Shown: positions 1-8,234 of the stretch, one piece after another
Layout: the number at the start of each line of letters is the position of its first letter
Position numbering within the stretch: the first letter of the stretch is position 1
From: Pseudomonas sp. KU43P
Lineage (GTDB): Bacteria; Pseudomonadota; Gammaproteobacteria; Pseudomonadales; Pseudomonadaceae
NCBI RefSeq assembly: GCF_033095865.1
Contig: NZ_AP019365.1
Span: 3,941,501-4,005,500 of the forward strand
Direction of reading: 5' to 3'
DNA length: 64,000 bases
Made by a program: the position numbers and the translations under genes
Notes under the pieces: model-generated
Seen by the model: only the letters and a program-made list of their open reading frames with translations
The model's database searches: none
Told to the model about the DNA's origin: nothing

Positions 1-27
1 TTTCGACTCCATTTTCACTTCTTTCAT
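1..27 (-). CDS. 5' end of an unidentified gene running off the left edge
   Basis: On the minus strand an ATG at 27 opens nine in-frame codons (MKEVKMESK) that continue out of the window. A good Shine-Dalgarno GGAG (39 to 36) sits 8 bases upstream, which is why I call a start here. A second in-frame ATG follows at codon 6. Nothing in nine residues identifies a family. The gene is divergent from the carboxypeptidase gene at 369. Confidence 0.45.
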
Positions 28-39
28 TTTTGCTTCTCC

Positions 40-355
40 ATTGAATGCCGCATCATTGCGAAACTTCTGATGGTAGCCATTAAAACAAGGTGCACAAGCT
101 TAGAAGTTGAATGAAAACTCCCCGGGATTTGTAGGAATTTTTGACTTACCTCACTTAATTAGTCACAACCTATCTTTCCGCTAAGCATCCGCAACCTCAA
201 GACTGCGCTCTGTATCCATTATTTAGCGGAGCCGGCAGTAATCAGGCACTGTCTCTGATAACAGGAATGTTTTTCTAGCCGAGCAAGCACGGCTTTCGTA
301 CTCCAACACACCCGCAATCCCTCAAGCGGTGTACAGTACCTCCACAACAAATCCC
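40..355. other. Intergenic region between two divergent genes
   Basis: About 330 bases separate the leftmost partial gene from the carboxypeptidase gene. The first half is AT-rich compared with the neighbourhood and probably holds promoters for both directions. I could not find a well-spaced -35/-10 pair in either direction. No RNA gene or repeat was recognised. Confidence 0.4.
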
Positions 356-368
356 AAGGAGCCCGCCA

Positions 369-1517
369 ATGACCGTGACGCTGTCCCCCCTGCAGATCGA
401 CTGTGATTTCGACTCCGGCAACATCCAGGTCCTGGACGCCAGCAACCCTTCCCAGGTTCACCTGGCGATTCGCCCGGACACCCACAGCGGCCACTTCCAG
501 TGGTTTCACTTCAAGGTCAGCGGCCTCACCCCCGGCAAGGTCCACCGCTTCAGCCTGGACAATGCCAGCGAGTCTTCCTACAAGAACGCCTGGAGCGGCT
601 ACAACGCCGTGGCCTCCTACGACCAGAACACCTGGTTCCGCGTCCCCAGCCAGTTCGATGGCAAAGCCCTGTCGTTTGAAATCAAAGCCGAGCAGGAGCA
701 GGTCTGGTTCGCCTATTTCGAACCCTACCCGCGCGCGCGCCACAATCAGCTGATCGAGCGTGCGAAGCAGATTCCGGGTGTCGAACTGCTGGCCATCGGG
801 CGCAGCGTGCAAGGACGGGATATTCCGCTGCTGCGCGCCGGCGACGGTGCGGTGGGCAAGCGCAAGCTGTGGCTGATTGCTCAGCAACACCCGGGCGAAC
901 ACATGGCCGAGTGGTTCATGGAAGGTGTAATCAACCGGCTGCAGGGCAATGATGCGACGGTGCAGGCGCTGCTGGCGAAAGCCGATCTGTATCTGATCCC
1001 CAACATGAACCCGGATGGCGCCTTCCTCGGGCACCTACGCACCAACTTCAAGGGCAAGGACCTCAACCGGGCCTGGCAGGATGCCAGTATCGAGGCGAGC
1101 CCCGAGGTGTTCTTTGCCCAGGCGCAGATGAAGCAGTACGGCGTGGATGCGTTCATCGATGTGCATGGGGATGAGGAAATCCCCCATGTGTTCACGGCGG
1201 CTTGCGAGGGTAACCCAGGGTATACGCCGCGGCTGGCCAAACTGGAGGAGCAGTTCCGCAGCACGTTGTGCAGCGTGACGGCGGACTTCCAGACGAAGTA
1301 TGGCTATACCCGCGATCTGCCGGGGCAGGCCAACACGACGCTGGCATGCAATGCGGTGGGGATGGCGTATGACTGCCTGTCGCTGACCCTGGAGATGCCG
1401 TTCAAGGACCATGACGATGCGCCCAACCCGGTTACCGGGTGGTCGGGCGAGCGGTCGAGGATGTTGGCAGGGGCGGTGCTGGAAACGCTTTTGAAGGTGG
1501 TTGACGATTTGCGTTGA
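369..1517 (+). CDS. M14 family zinc carboxypeptidase, cytosolic-carboxypeptidase-like
   Basis: This 382-residue protein has the layout of the M14 subfamily related to cytosolic carboxypeptidases. A beta-rich N-terminal domain (about 1-130, with HFQWFHFKVSG) precedes the metallopeptidase domain. Zinc ligands are visible as HPGE (H174, E177) and the later H266 of DVHGDE, and the catalytic glutamate is probably E342 in LTLEMPF. There is no signal peptide, so it should act in the cytoplasm. The start is supported by AAGGAG at 356-361. Members remove C-terminal residues from peptides or proteins; the bacterial substrate is unknown. It is monocistronic and is followed by a REPIN. Confidence 0.85.
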   Translation: MTVTLSPLQIDCDFDSGNIQVLDASNPSQVHLAIRPDTHSGHFQWFHFKVSGLTPGKVHRFSLDNASESSYKNAWSGYNAVASYDQNTWFRVPSQFDGKALSFEIKAEQEQVWFAYFEPYPRARHNQLIERAKQIPGVELLAIGRSVQGRDIPLLRAGDGAVGKRKLWLIAQQHPGEHMAEWFMEGVINRLQGNDATVQALLAKADLYLIPNMNPDGAFLGHLRTNFKGKDLNRAWQDASIEASPEVFFAQAQMKQYGVDAFIDVHGDEEIPHVFTAACEGNPGYTPRLAKLEEQFRSTLCSVTADFQTKYGYTRDLPGQANTTLACNAVGMAYDCLSLTLEMPFKDHDDAPNPVTGWSGERSRMLAGAVLETLLKVVDDLR

Positions 1518-1524
1518 AGCTACT

Positions 1525-1617
1525 GGCCTCATCGCCGGCAAGCCGGCTCCCACAGGTACAGCGCAGGTCTTGAAGGTTGCGCTTTTTCTGTGGAGCCGGC
1601 TTGCCGGCGATGAGGCC
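1525..1617. repeat. REPIN: inverted pair of GCCGGCAAGCCGGCTCCC REP elements
   Basis: Two copies of the P. putida REP face each other, with outer arms GGCCTCATCG and CGATGAGGCC. It lies between the convergent carboxypeptidase gene and the pilus operon, where it could also act as a transcript 3' end. Confidence 0.9.
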
Positions 1618-1633
1618 AGCACTGGATACGGCC

Positions 1634-2605
1634 TCAGAACTGCACATCCAGTATCACGGTATCGGTATAGGTCGCCGCCGGTGGCGTGGCCTGGTCTGTA
1701 TAGACTTTGGCGTTGTAATTGAACACCTGGCTGCCAGTCCCCGTCCCCGCCCCGGGGTTCACATCGGCATCGCTGCTGGCGCGGCGTGTCGTGCTGACAG
1801 AGCCCCAGCGAGTAGCACCGGCGCTCTTGAAGATGTCGTAAGCCAGGTAATTGCCGGCGCTGGATTTCATCCTGCGTCGCCCGCCCGAAACATTCAGCCC
1901 GTCATCCAAACCCACCGTGTAGGCGCTGCCCTTGGTGCACGACAGGCTCACGCTCTGGTTCACCGTTCCGAACCCGGCCACCACCGGCGCGCTGCCGAAA
2001 CTGATGTTGGGCGTGGTGATCTGGCAGTCGTTGCTTACCGTCAGGCTGACGTTGATGGTCTGATTGCCGGAGCCGATATCACGCCCCAGGCAGATGCTGC
2101 CAATGCCAATCCCTGAACAGTAGTTCCAGCTCCAGGCGACTGTCAGGGTTTCATTGTACAAGCCCGCGGCCACATTGCTGCCGATCTGTGTGCGCAGGTA
2201 TAGCGGCACGGTCTTGGGCGTGGAGCTGCCCAGCAGGCCGAGCAGGTCGATAATGCCATTGCGTGCCAAGTCGAACTGAACGTTGCGGGTGATCGGGTAG
2301 TTGGTGCTGTTGTCGGCGTACAGGGTGTAACTGATGACATCGCCCGTTGGCCCTACCAGGCCGCCGGTGCTGGAACTGATGGTGAGGTAGACATGGTCGG
2401 TGGACGTAAGCAGGCTCAGCAGCGAGCCGGTGCATTGCAGCCCGGCATTAGTGGTGGAAGCGTTTTGTACGGTGGTGCGTATCGCAGTGGAATTGACGGT
2501 ACCCAACGCGATCGGGCTGGTCACTACCACGGAACATAACGCCCAGGCAGAACCTGCCGGCAGCAGCAGAAGGCCGGGCAATAGCGCACGCACAAACCTG
2601 TTCAT
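1634..2605 (-). CDS. csuE: Csu-type pilus tip adhesin, two spore coat U domains
   Basis: This 323-residue protein begins with a signal peptide (MNRFVRALL to SAWA). Two spore-coat-protein-U (SCPU) domains follow, about 25-165 and 180-323; the second ends in the beta strand TYTDTVILDVQF. A double SCPU protein in last place after the usher matches CsuE, the tip adhesin of Acinetobacter archaic pili. ATG at 2605 overlaps the usher stop codon (ATGA), so translation is probably coupled. The longer upstream reading frame lies inside the usher gene and was not used. The symbol is by position and architecture. Confidence 0.8.
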   Translation of the reverse strand: MNRFVRALLPGLLLLPAGSAWALCSVVVTSPIALGTVNSTAIRTTVQNASTTNAGLQCTGSLLSLLTSTDHVYLTISSSTGGLVGPTGDVISYTLYADNSTNYPITRNVQFDLARNGIIDLLGLLGSSTPKTVPLYLRTQIGSNVAAGLYNETLTVAWSWNYCSGIGIGSICLGRDIGSGNQTINVSLTVSNDCQITTPNISFGSAPVVAGFGTVNQSVSLSCTKGSAYTVGLDDGLNVSGGRRRMKSSAGNYLAYDIFKSAGATRWGSVSTTRRASSDADVNPGAGTGTGSQVFNYNAKVYTDQATPPAATYTDTVILDVQF

Positions 2606-4944
2606 CGGCACTCCAGCGGGCCGATCAAGGGAATCGAGCCCTCCTGTTGCGGCAAATCGAACTCGACCTGGCACTGCCCGCCCCCTTCGATCGCCACCTG
2701 CAGACGGTTATGCGGCGCCAGGTTTTCCAGGTACACCAGGCCGTCCCAACCCACCACAGCCTGGCCGCCGCTTTCCTGGTGGGTCACCTTGCTGCCCAGC
2801 TTCAGCGGCTGCCGGCTGCCATCCACCAATTCGATGCTCGCCGCCAGCACGCGCTTGAGCGGGAATTCCAGCAGGTAGCCACTGCCGCGGCGCACGGCCA
2901 CGCGCTGCTCCACCTCGGGGGCCAGTACATCGGGCGGCAGGTCCATCGGGTCAATCTCGTATTTGCCGCGGTAGTAGCCGCTGCTGTATGGCACCAGCAG
3001 GTGGCCGCTCTTGTCAGTGCGGCCGATCTCTTGGTTCTCGTAACGCACCGGCACGTCGGCATAGCCATCGGTGCTGACCACCACGAAGGCATCGTCGATG
3101 CGGTTGGCGGCAAACATGCCGGCGTCCATCCAGACCAGCGAGCCGCTGGCATCGGCCCAACGGGTCATATCGTCGCTGCTGCCGTACACACCGGCCTGCA
3201 GTTGCACCGACTGCAGGCGCCAGGTGACGTCGGCCTGGCGATAGGCATCGCGGTCGCTGCCGGTGGCATAGCCGAGGTTGTAGCCAACGCCGGTGCCCAC
3301 CGGCACCGCGCGGCTGTAGTTGACTCGCTGCAGGTCTTCGCCGTCCTTGCTACGTTCCACGCCCACGGCCAGCGTGCCGTTGAAGTCGAACGGGATCACC
3401 AGTTGCGCCTGCACCGCCCACTGGCTGTCACCGACCTCGCGGTTGGCCGACAGGTATACGCTGCTGTTGCCCCACAGCGGCTTGCTCCAGCTCAGGTTGA
3501 TCAGCCGGGTGCGCGTGCCGTCACCGGCGCGTACGTCGAAGTAACCTGCACCGAGGCTGCCGTACTGGTCGAGGTTGAGGCTGACGGTGACTTGCTCGCT
3601 GCGCTGGCTCAGCTGCATGTCGGGGATATCGACGCGGCTGAGGTCGGCGTAGTCGCCGTGGCGCTGCAGGCGCTGGTAGCTGAAGCCGATGCGCTGGCTG
3701 TTGTACTGGTAGCCCAGGGCGACTTGATGGCCCTTTTCGCCGTCGAACTGGCTCTGCGCCAGCGCCGCATTGAGCACGCCGAAGTTGCCCAGACGCATGT
3801 TGCCGCCCAGGCCGCCGAGCAGCAGCGATTCGGCCGTTTCGACATGGCTTTCCAGGGTAAAGAAGTCGCTGATGCCGTGGCGCAGATTGGCCGAGGCGAC
3901 ACCAGGGCCATAGCTGAAGTCCTCGATGGCGTAGTCACGGCGCAAGCTGCCGGCGGCCACCGAGAAGTCCGACAGGCCTTTTTGCAGCAGGCTGCTGGTG
4001 ACGTAGAACGGCAACGTGGTGGACACCTGGCGGCCAAGAGCATCGGTAGTCACCACCACCGCTTCGCCGGCGCCGTTGATGAACGGCACGTTGGTCAGGG
4101 TGTAGGGGCCAGGTTGCAGTTCGGTGGTGCTGGACTTGTAGCCATTGATGAACAGGTCCAGCGACGTCGGCACCGCCGCCTCGCCAGCGAACGCGGGCAG
4201 CGGATAGGTGACCAGGTCCGGGCGGGCGGCGAAATCGCGGGACAGCTGCAGGCCACCCACTCGCACCGAGCTGGTCCAGGGCAAGGCACCGGTGACGAAA
4301 TCACCGGCCTCGTAGGTCAGCAGGCGCTGTTCGTCGGTGAAGCGCCAGGTGGTGTCGTAGCGCAGGAAGCCCTGGCGGCTGTCGTCGCTTTGCGCACCAT
4401 TGAACGACTGACGCCACTGGCCGGTGCTGGCAAAGGTGCCCCAGCTGTCGAACAGGCGCAGTTCGTTCCAGGCAGCCAGGTAGGTGCCGCCGTCATCGGT
4501 GTCATTGAGGTACAGGTCGTAGTTGAACAAGGCGCCGAAGCTGCTGCGCGCCTCGCTGGGCGGGTACAGGTTGCGGTCGCCGACTTGTTGGTCCGGCAGC
4601 CAGGCCGGGGGCACCTGCAGCAGCAGCCGTTGATTCGCGCTGTCGTAGTCGGTGTGCAGGCCGTCGACTTCATCCAGGGCGACTTCGCCCTGCGGGTCGC
4701 CGGGCAATTTGACACCGGCAGCACGCAATACCTCGCTGCCCAGGTACAGGCGCCCAGCCCGTTGCTGCACCGGCACCAACTCAGCCCTGGGCATCTGGTT
4801 CACCAGCAGGTCGAGGTAGAGCGTGGCATCGGCGATAGCGGCAGCTTCCGTGGGCGGTGGCGGCAGGTCGTCGGCCAGCGCCAGGCACGGGCCTAGCAAG
4901 GCCAGCCCGAGGCAGCTGCGGGTCGCCCGCGACAACCATTTCAC
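2602..4944 (-). CDS. csuD: Outer-membrane usher of the Csu-type pilus
   Basis: The 780-residue protein has a signal peptide ending near ALADD, then the FimD/PapC usher layout: an N-terminal periplasmic domain, a long beta-barrel with internal plug, and C-terminal domains rich in short beta motifs. It should form the outer-membrane pore through which pilin subunits are assembled. The start used is GTG at 4944. No strong Shine-Dalgarno lies directly upstream, so the exact start is uncertain. It follows the chaperone gene by 54 bases and overlaps the adhesin gene by 4. Confidence 0.88.
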   Translation of the reverse strand: MKWLSRATRSCLGLALLGPCLALADDLPPPPTEAAAIADATLYLDLLVNQMPRAELVPVQQRAGRLYLGSEVLRAAGVKLPGDPQGEVALDEVDGLHTDYDSANQRLLLQVPPAWLPDQQVGDRNLYPPSEARSSFGALFNYDLYLNDTDDGGTYLAAWNELRLFDSWGTFASTGQWRQSFNGAQSDDSRQGFLRYDTTWRFTDEQRLLTYEAGDFVTGALPWTSSVRVGGLQLSRDFAARPDLVTYPLPAFAGEAAVPTSLDLFINGYKSSTTELQPGPYTLTNVPFINGAGEAVVVTTDALGRQVSTTLPFYVTSSLLQKGLSDFSVAAGSLRRDYAIEDFSYGPGVASANLRHGISDFFTLESHVETAESLLLGGLGGNMRLGNFGVLNAALAQSQFDGEKGHQVALGYQYNSQRIGFSYQRLQRHGDYADLSRVDIPDMQLSQRSEQVTVSLNLDQYGSLGAGYFDVRAGDGTRTRLINLSWSKPLWGNSSVYLSANREVGDSQWAVQAQLVIPFDFNGTLAVGVERSKDGEDLQRVNYSRAVPVGTGVGYNLGYATGSDRDAYRQADVTWRLQSVQLQAGVYGSSDDMTRWADASGSLVWMDAGMFAANRIDDAFVVVSTDGYADVPVRYENQEIGRTDKSGHLLVPYSSGYYRGKYEIDPMDLPPDVLAPEVEQRVAVRRGSGYLLEFPLKRVLAASIELVDGSRQPLKLGSKVTHQESGGQAVVGWDGLVYLENLAPHNRLQVAIEGGGQCQVEFDLPQQEGSIPLIGPLECR

Positions 4945-4998
4945 GCACGGATTCCGACCATTTACGGGTCCTCCCTGGGCCCTTGTTCACGAACGGCG

Positions 4999-5766
4999 TC
5001 ATTGCCCCTGTCGGATCGCTTCGGCTACCTCCTGGCCGTTGACCCTCCCCTTGAGCACACCCGACGCCATGGGAGCCGGCCAGCGCATGCTGGCGCCGGG
5101 CAGCACATAGCCGAGCAAACCCTCGGCCAGGGGCTTGGCCTGGCCGCCCTGCTGCACCACCACATCGGTCAGCCGGGCATGGACCGGGCCGGTGTTGCGC
5201 AGTTCGACATAGGGCTTGCCTTGCACCGTCACCGGGCGCCAGCTCAGCTGCGGCTTGCCCACGCCATCGGCGTTGCGCTTGCCCTCTGGGTCCGGCTTGC
5301 CCCATAAGCCTTCGCCATACACGAACAGCGGCACCGAGTAGCGCATCTGCAGGCGGATGGCGGCGGTGGTGCCCTGGTTGCCGGTATCGGCCGGCAGAGG
5401 TGAGGGGATTTCGTCGATGATGATCCGGTAGGCCTGTTCCTGGCCGGCGGGTGAACTGCCGGTGCGGGTGAGGCGAATGAGCTGCTTCTGCCCTGGGGCG
5501 ATGGTGGCCACCGGCGGGCTGCCGATGATCTCGCGCTGGGCCTGGAACTGCTCCTGGTAATCGCCTTGGCGCCATGCGAACACCCGCACTTGCAGGCTTG
5601 CAGGCGCCGTACCACGGTTTTCCAGCCACAGAGCGCCGGCCTTCTGATCAGCCTCCAGCACCGGGTCGATGGGCCAGATCAATACCGAGGTAGCCGCACC
5701 CGCCGGCAGGCTTGCCAGCAGCAACAATCCCATTACTCCCTGCGCCCACTTCGCGCCTGCCCGCAT
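4999..5766 (-). CDS. csuC: Periplasmic pilus chaperone, PapD/CsuC family
   Basis: The 255-residue protein starts with a signal peptide (to PAGAA) and has the two immunoglobulin-like domains of pilus chaperones. The family signature is visible as QAYRIIIDEIP near residue 120, and the IWPIDPVLEADQKAGALWLEN strand is the typical subunit-binding edge. It should bind pilin subunits in the periplasm by donor-strand complementation and deliver them to the usher. GGAG lies 6 bases before the ATG. Gene order (pilins, chaperone, usher, adhesin) is that of csu operons. Confidence 0.88.
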   Translation of the reverse strand: MRAGAKWAQGVMGLLLLASLPAGAATSVLIWPIDPVLEADQKAGALWLENRGTAPASLQVRVFAWRQGDYQEQFQAQREIIGSPPVATIAPGQKQLIRLTRTGSSPAGQEQAYRIIIDEIPSPLPADTGNQGTTAAIRLQMRYSVPLFVYGEGLWGKPDPEGKRNADGVGKPQLSWRPVTVQGKPYVELRNTGPVHARLTDVVVQQGGQAKPLAEGLLGYVLPGASMRWPAPMASGVLKGRVNGQEVAEAIRQGQ

Positions 5767-5805
5767 GCCGCTCTCCTTGATTGCTTGTCAGGGGTGGCGG
5801 TGCCA

Positions 5806-6309
5806 TCACCAGGTCACCGTCACTTGCACTACGTCGGTATAAGTCCCGGCCGGCAGAGTGCCGGTCAGTTGGGTGCGGCCATAGACCGGTAGCTTGATCG
5901 CCGTCGGGTCGCTGTAGCTCACCACCACGCTCTGGCCGATCCCCAGAACCTGGCTGTAGGCCGCATCGCGGTAAAGCTGATAGGCCAGCACCTGTGTGCC
6001 ACCGCTGCGCTTGAGGTAACGCGTGCCGCTGGCGCTGTTCTGGCCGCCGTCCAGGCTCATGCTCAGGCTCACCCCCGGCGTGCATTGAAAGGTCACCGTG
6101 CTGCCGCCCAGGGAGGTGCTGAGAATCCCGGTCGAAAGCGCCGACTGGGAGCCGTAGTTGAGCACGCCATAGTTGGTCACCCCACCGACCACCAGGCAGC
6201 CGGCGACGATCTGCGCGGTCACCTGGAAGGTGCTGGTGGTCGCGGCATCCAGCGGCGTGGCCAACAGCAGGCCGAGGCCCGTCAGGCACCCACCCAGCCA
6301 GGCATTCAT
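5806..6309 (-). CDS. Spore coat U domain pilin subunit 4
   Basis: A 167-residue secreted pilin with a signal peptide (MNAWLGG to PLDAA), one SCPU domain, paired cysteines (near GCLVVGG and FQCTPG) and the closing strand YTDVVQVTVTW used for chaperone contact. It is the last of four tandem SCPU genes before the chaperone gene, the place of csuB in Acinetobacter. I did not assign a symbol because there are four candidates for three csu names. GAGG precedes the start. Confidence 0.85.
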   Translation of the reverse strand: MNAWLGGCLTGLGLLLATPLDAATTSTFQVTAQIVAGCLVVGGVTNYGVLNYGSQSALSTGILSTSLGGSTVTFQCTPGVSLSMSLDGGQNSASGTRYLKRSGGTQVLAYQLYRDAAYSQVLGIGQSVVVSYSDPTAIKLPVYGRTQLTGTLPAGTYTDVVQVTVTW

Positions 6310-6318
6310 GAGCGCGCC

Positions 6319-6852
6319 TCAGAACGACAGCTCGACTGCCACCGTGTCGGTGTACACCCCTGCCGGCAGGCCGGCCTTGCCGCGGGCCTGGCCATACAGG
6401 TTGACGGTCTGTGCCACGCCGGTACTGGTCGGCAGGGTGATGGTGCCGTCGATGGCCAGCAGCTGAGTGTGGCCGGCGTCGGTGTAGAAGTCGTAGGGCA
6501 CGAAGTTGCCGCTGCCATCGGCAAGCGCCCGGGTGCCGCCGGCCGACTGGCCATCGTGACTGCCGGCTCGCACGCGGATCGCCGGCACCGTGCCGGCCGA
6601 GCAGAGGATGCTCATGGCCCCCCCGCCGCCGCCGAGCACCTGGCCATTGGCGGTGGTGAACAAGGCGTCCTGGGTGCCGAAGTTGAGGGCGCCGAAGTTC
6701 AGCCCCGAGGTGCCGCCGCTGCCATTGACCTGGCAGGCGGCCGTCAGCGTCAGGGTCGAACTGATGGTGCCGGTTACCGTGGCTGCGTGGCTGTGGGCTG
6801 CCATGGCCAGGCCAAGGCCGGCGAGGATGCAATGGGTCAGGTTCGTTCGCAT
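6319..6852 (-). CDS. Spore coat U domain pilin subunit 3, possible major pilin
   Basis: A 177-residue SCPU pilin with signal peptide (to AAHSHA), a first cysteine in LTAACQVNGSG and a second in MSILCSAG, and the end strand YTDTVAVELSF. Glycine-rich loops (LNFGALNFGTQ) resemble the CsuA/B major subunit more than the other three pilins here do. That is my inference and would make the third gene, not the first, the main shaft protein. It is separated by 19 and 9 bases from its neighbours. Confidence 0.85.
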   Translation of the reverse strand: MRTNLTHCILAGLGLAMAAHSHAATVTGTISSTLTLTAACQVNGSGGTSGLNFGALNFGTQDALFTTANGQVLGGGGGAMSILCSAGTVPAIRVRAGSHDGQSAGGTRALADGSGNFVPYDFYTDAGHTQLLAIDGTITLPTSTGVAQTVNLYGQARGKAGLPAGVYTDTVAVELSF

Positions 6853-6871
6853 CGGAGTCTCCTTGCGGTTG

Positions 6872-7408
6872 TTACCAGTCCAGGGTCACTCTCAAGGTGT
6901 CGCGGTACAGCCCGGCAGGCAGCGCGCGCGGTTGCGCCACCACTACGCCGTAGATGGGGATCGGAATCTGTTCGGTGCCCCTGATGGTGAAGGCGCGCGC
7001 CTGGCCGATGCCGTAACGGCTGTTGCCGCCTGGGTCGACCGCCAACTGATAAGGAATGGTTTCGCGCCCGTTGCTCAAGCGCCGCACGCCATCGCTGCCG
7101 TTGAGGCCGCCGTTGATACGCACGTTGAAAGCCCTGACTTCGGGCGTACAGCTGATTTGCAGGCTGCCCTCACCCCCCGCCTCGTCGACGCGGGTGCGCA
7201 GTGGCTGATCCCAGTTCGGGCCGCGGTCGCCGAAGTCCATCAGGCCGGGGTTGCCCAAGGTGGCCGGCGGCTGGTCGCCGCTGTCGATCTGGCAGGCGGC
7301 GCTGATCACCAGGCGTGCCTGGATGAAACCGGTGGTGGTGCCATGCACGGTTGCTGCAGGCAACAGCAGTGGGCCGAGGCTGAGCAACAGGATAGAAGAG
7401 CGGTTCAT
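6872..7408 (-). CDS. Spore coat U domain pilin subunit 2
   Basis: A 178-residue SCPU protein with signal peptide (MNRSSILLL to TVHG), cysteines in SAACQIDSG and ISCTPEV, and a closing strand YRDTLRVTLDW. It is a minor or adaptor pilin by position, in the place of csuA. It lies 30 bases after the first pilin gene and 19 bases before the third, in the same transcript. Confidence 0.85.
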   Translation of the reverse strand: MNRSSILLLSLGPLLLPAATVHGTTTGFIQARLVISAACQIDSGDQPPATLGNPGLMDFGDRGPNWDQPLRTRVDEAGGEGSLQISCTPEVRAFNVRINGGLNGSDGVRRLSNGRETIPYQLAVDPGGNSRYGIGQARAFTIRGTEQIPIPIYGVVVAQPRALPAGLYRDTLRVTLDW

Positions 7409-7438
7409 GGCGTGACGTCCTTGTGCATGGCGGCCTCG

Positions 7439-7966
7439 CTACCAGGTGACCGTGACTTTGAGCAGGTCGGCGTACTGCCCGGCGCGGGGCACCCAAGCCA
7501 GTTTGTCGATTCGGGCATAGAGCGGCAGCTCGACACTGCCGCTGTCCGGCACGCGCGCCGCGTGGGCCTCGCCGACCACTACCGGGTCACGCCAGGCCGC
7601 GTCGCGGTAAAGACGATAGGGAATCGGCCGGGCCTTGGCATCGCTGCTGGCAAGGAAACGCAATTCGCCGACGCCGCCGTGCTGGCCGCCGTCGATGCGG
7701 ACTTGATAAGGCGTGTCAGGGTTGCACTCAAGGCGTGGCGGGCGGTTGCCGAGCAACACGCCGCCCAGTGGAGCGCCGGGGCCATCCAGGCGCGCCGTCG
7801 CGCCCAGGTCGATCTGACCCAGGGCCTGCGCGCCCGCATCGCGTTGCTGACCGACCAGCATGCAACCGCGTTGCACCAGCACACGCACGTCCACGAGAAA
7901 ATCTGCCGCCCCCGCCAAGCCGCTCAACGACAGGCCTAACAGCGCGGCCAAAAAGCGTTCCGTCAC
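7439..7966 (-). CDS. Spore coat U domain pilin subunit 1, first gene of the pilus operon
   Basis: The start is taken at GTG 7966 (VTERFLAALLGLSL), because AAGGA lies 7 bases upstream and a signal peptide begins directly there. The longer frame from 8041 would put 25 charged residues before the signal peptide. The 175-residue product has one SCPU domain, cysteines at QRGCMLVG and RLECNPD, and the end strand YADLLKVTVTW. It is the most divergent of the four pilins and opens the operon. Confidence 0.8.
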   Translation of the reverse strand: MTERFLAALLGLSLSGLAGAADFLVDVRVLVQRGCMLVGQQRDAGAQALGQIDLGATARLDGPGAPLGGVLLGNRPPRLECNPDTPYQVRIDGGQHGGVGELRFLASSDAKARPIPYRLYRDAAWRDPVVVGEAHAARVPDSGSVELPLYARIDKLAWVPRAGQYADLLKVTVTW

Positions 7967-8234
7967 TTCGTGGTCCTTGTTCTTTTCTTCTAGGTTTGAG
8001 CGTAGCAGCCACTGCCAAAAGGCGTGCTGGCGGGCTGCCATTCTTTGGTGCTAGCGACAAAGAATGAACGGCGACGAACATTTTTCCGAACGGCAGCGAA
8101 CCCATGCACATCCTGCGCCTCCAATGGCCATGGGCCGGCAAAGCACCGCACATTCTGTTACGGTGCACCTCGGGCAGTCACCCAGTATCAATCGCATGCG
8201 CCATGCATGGACGAACATGACAGGAGCGTATTCA
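7967..8234. promoter_or_regulatory. Divergent control region between pilus operon and phytochrome cluster
   Basis: This 268-base gap must hold the promoter of the pilus operon (minus) and that of the phytochrome operon (plus). I found no convincing -35/-10 pair. A TTGGCAGTGGCTGC stretch upstream of the pilin start looks like a sigma-54 site but has the wrong spacing. The plus-strand AGGAG at 8222-8226 serves the TTG start at 8235. Confidence 0.4.

Noticed and set aside
8000..8030. Sigma-54-like TTGGCA...TGC element before the pilus operon
   Set aside because: The distance between the GG and GC elements is two bases too short for a sigma-54 promoter.
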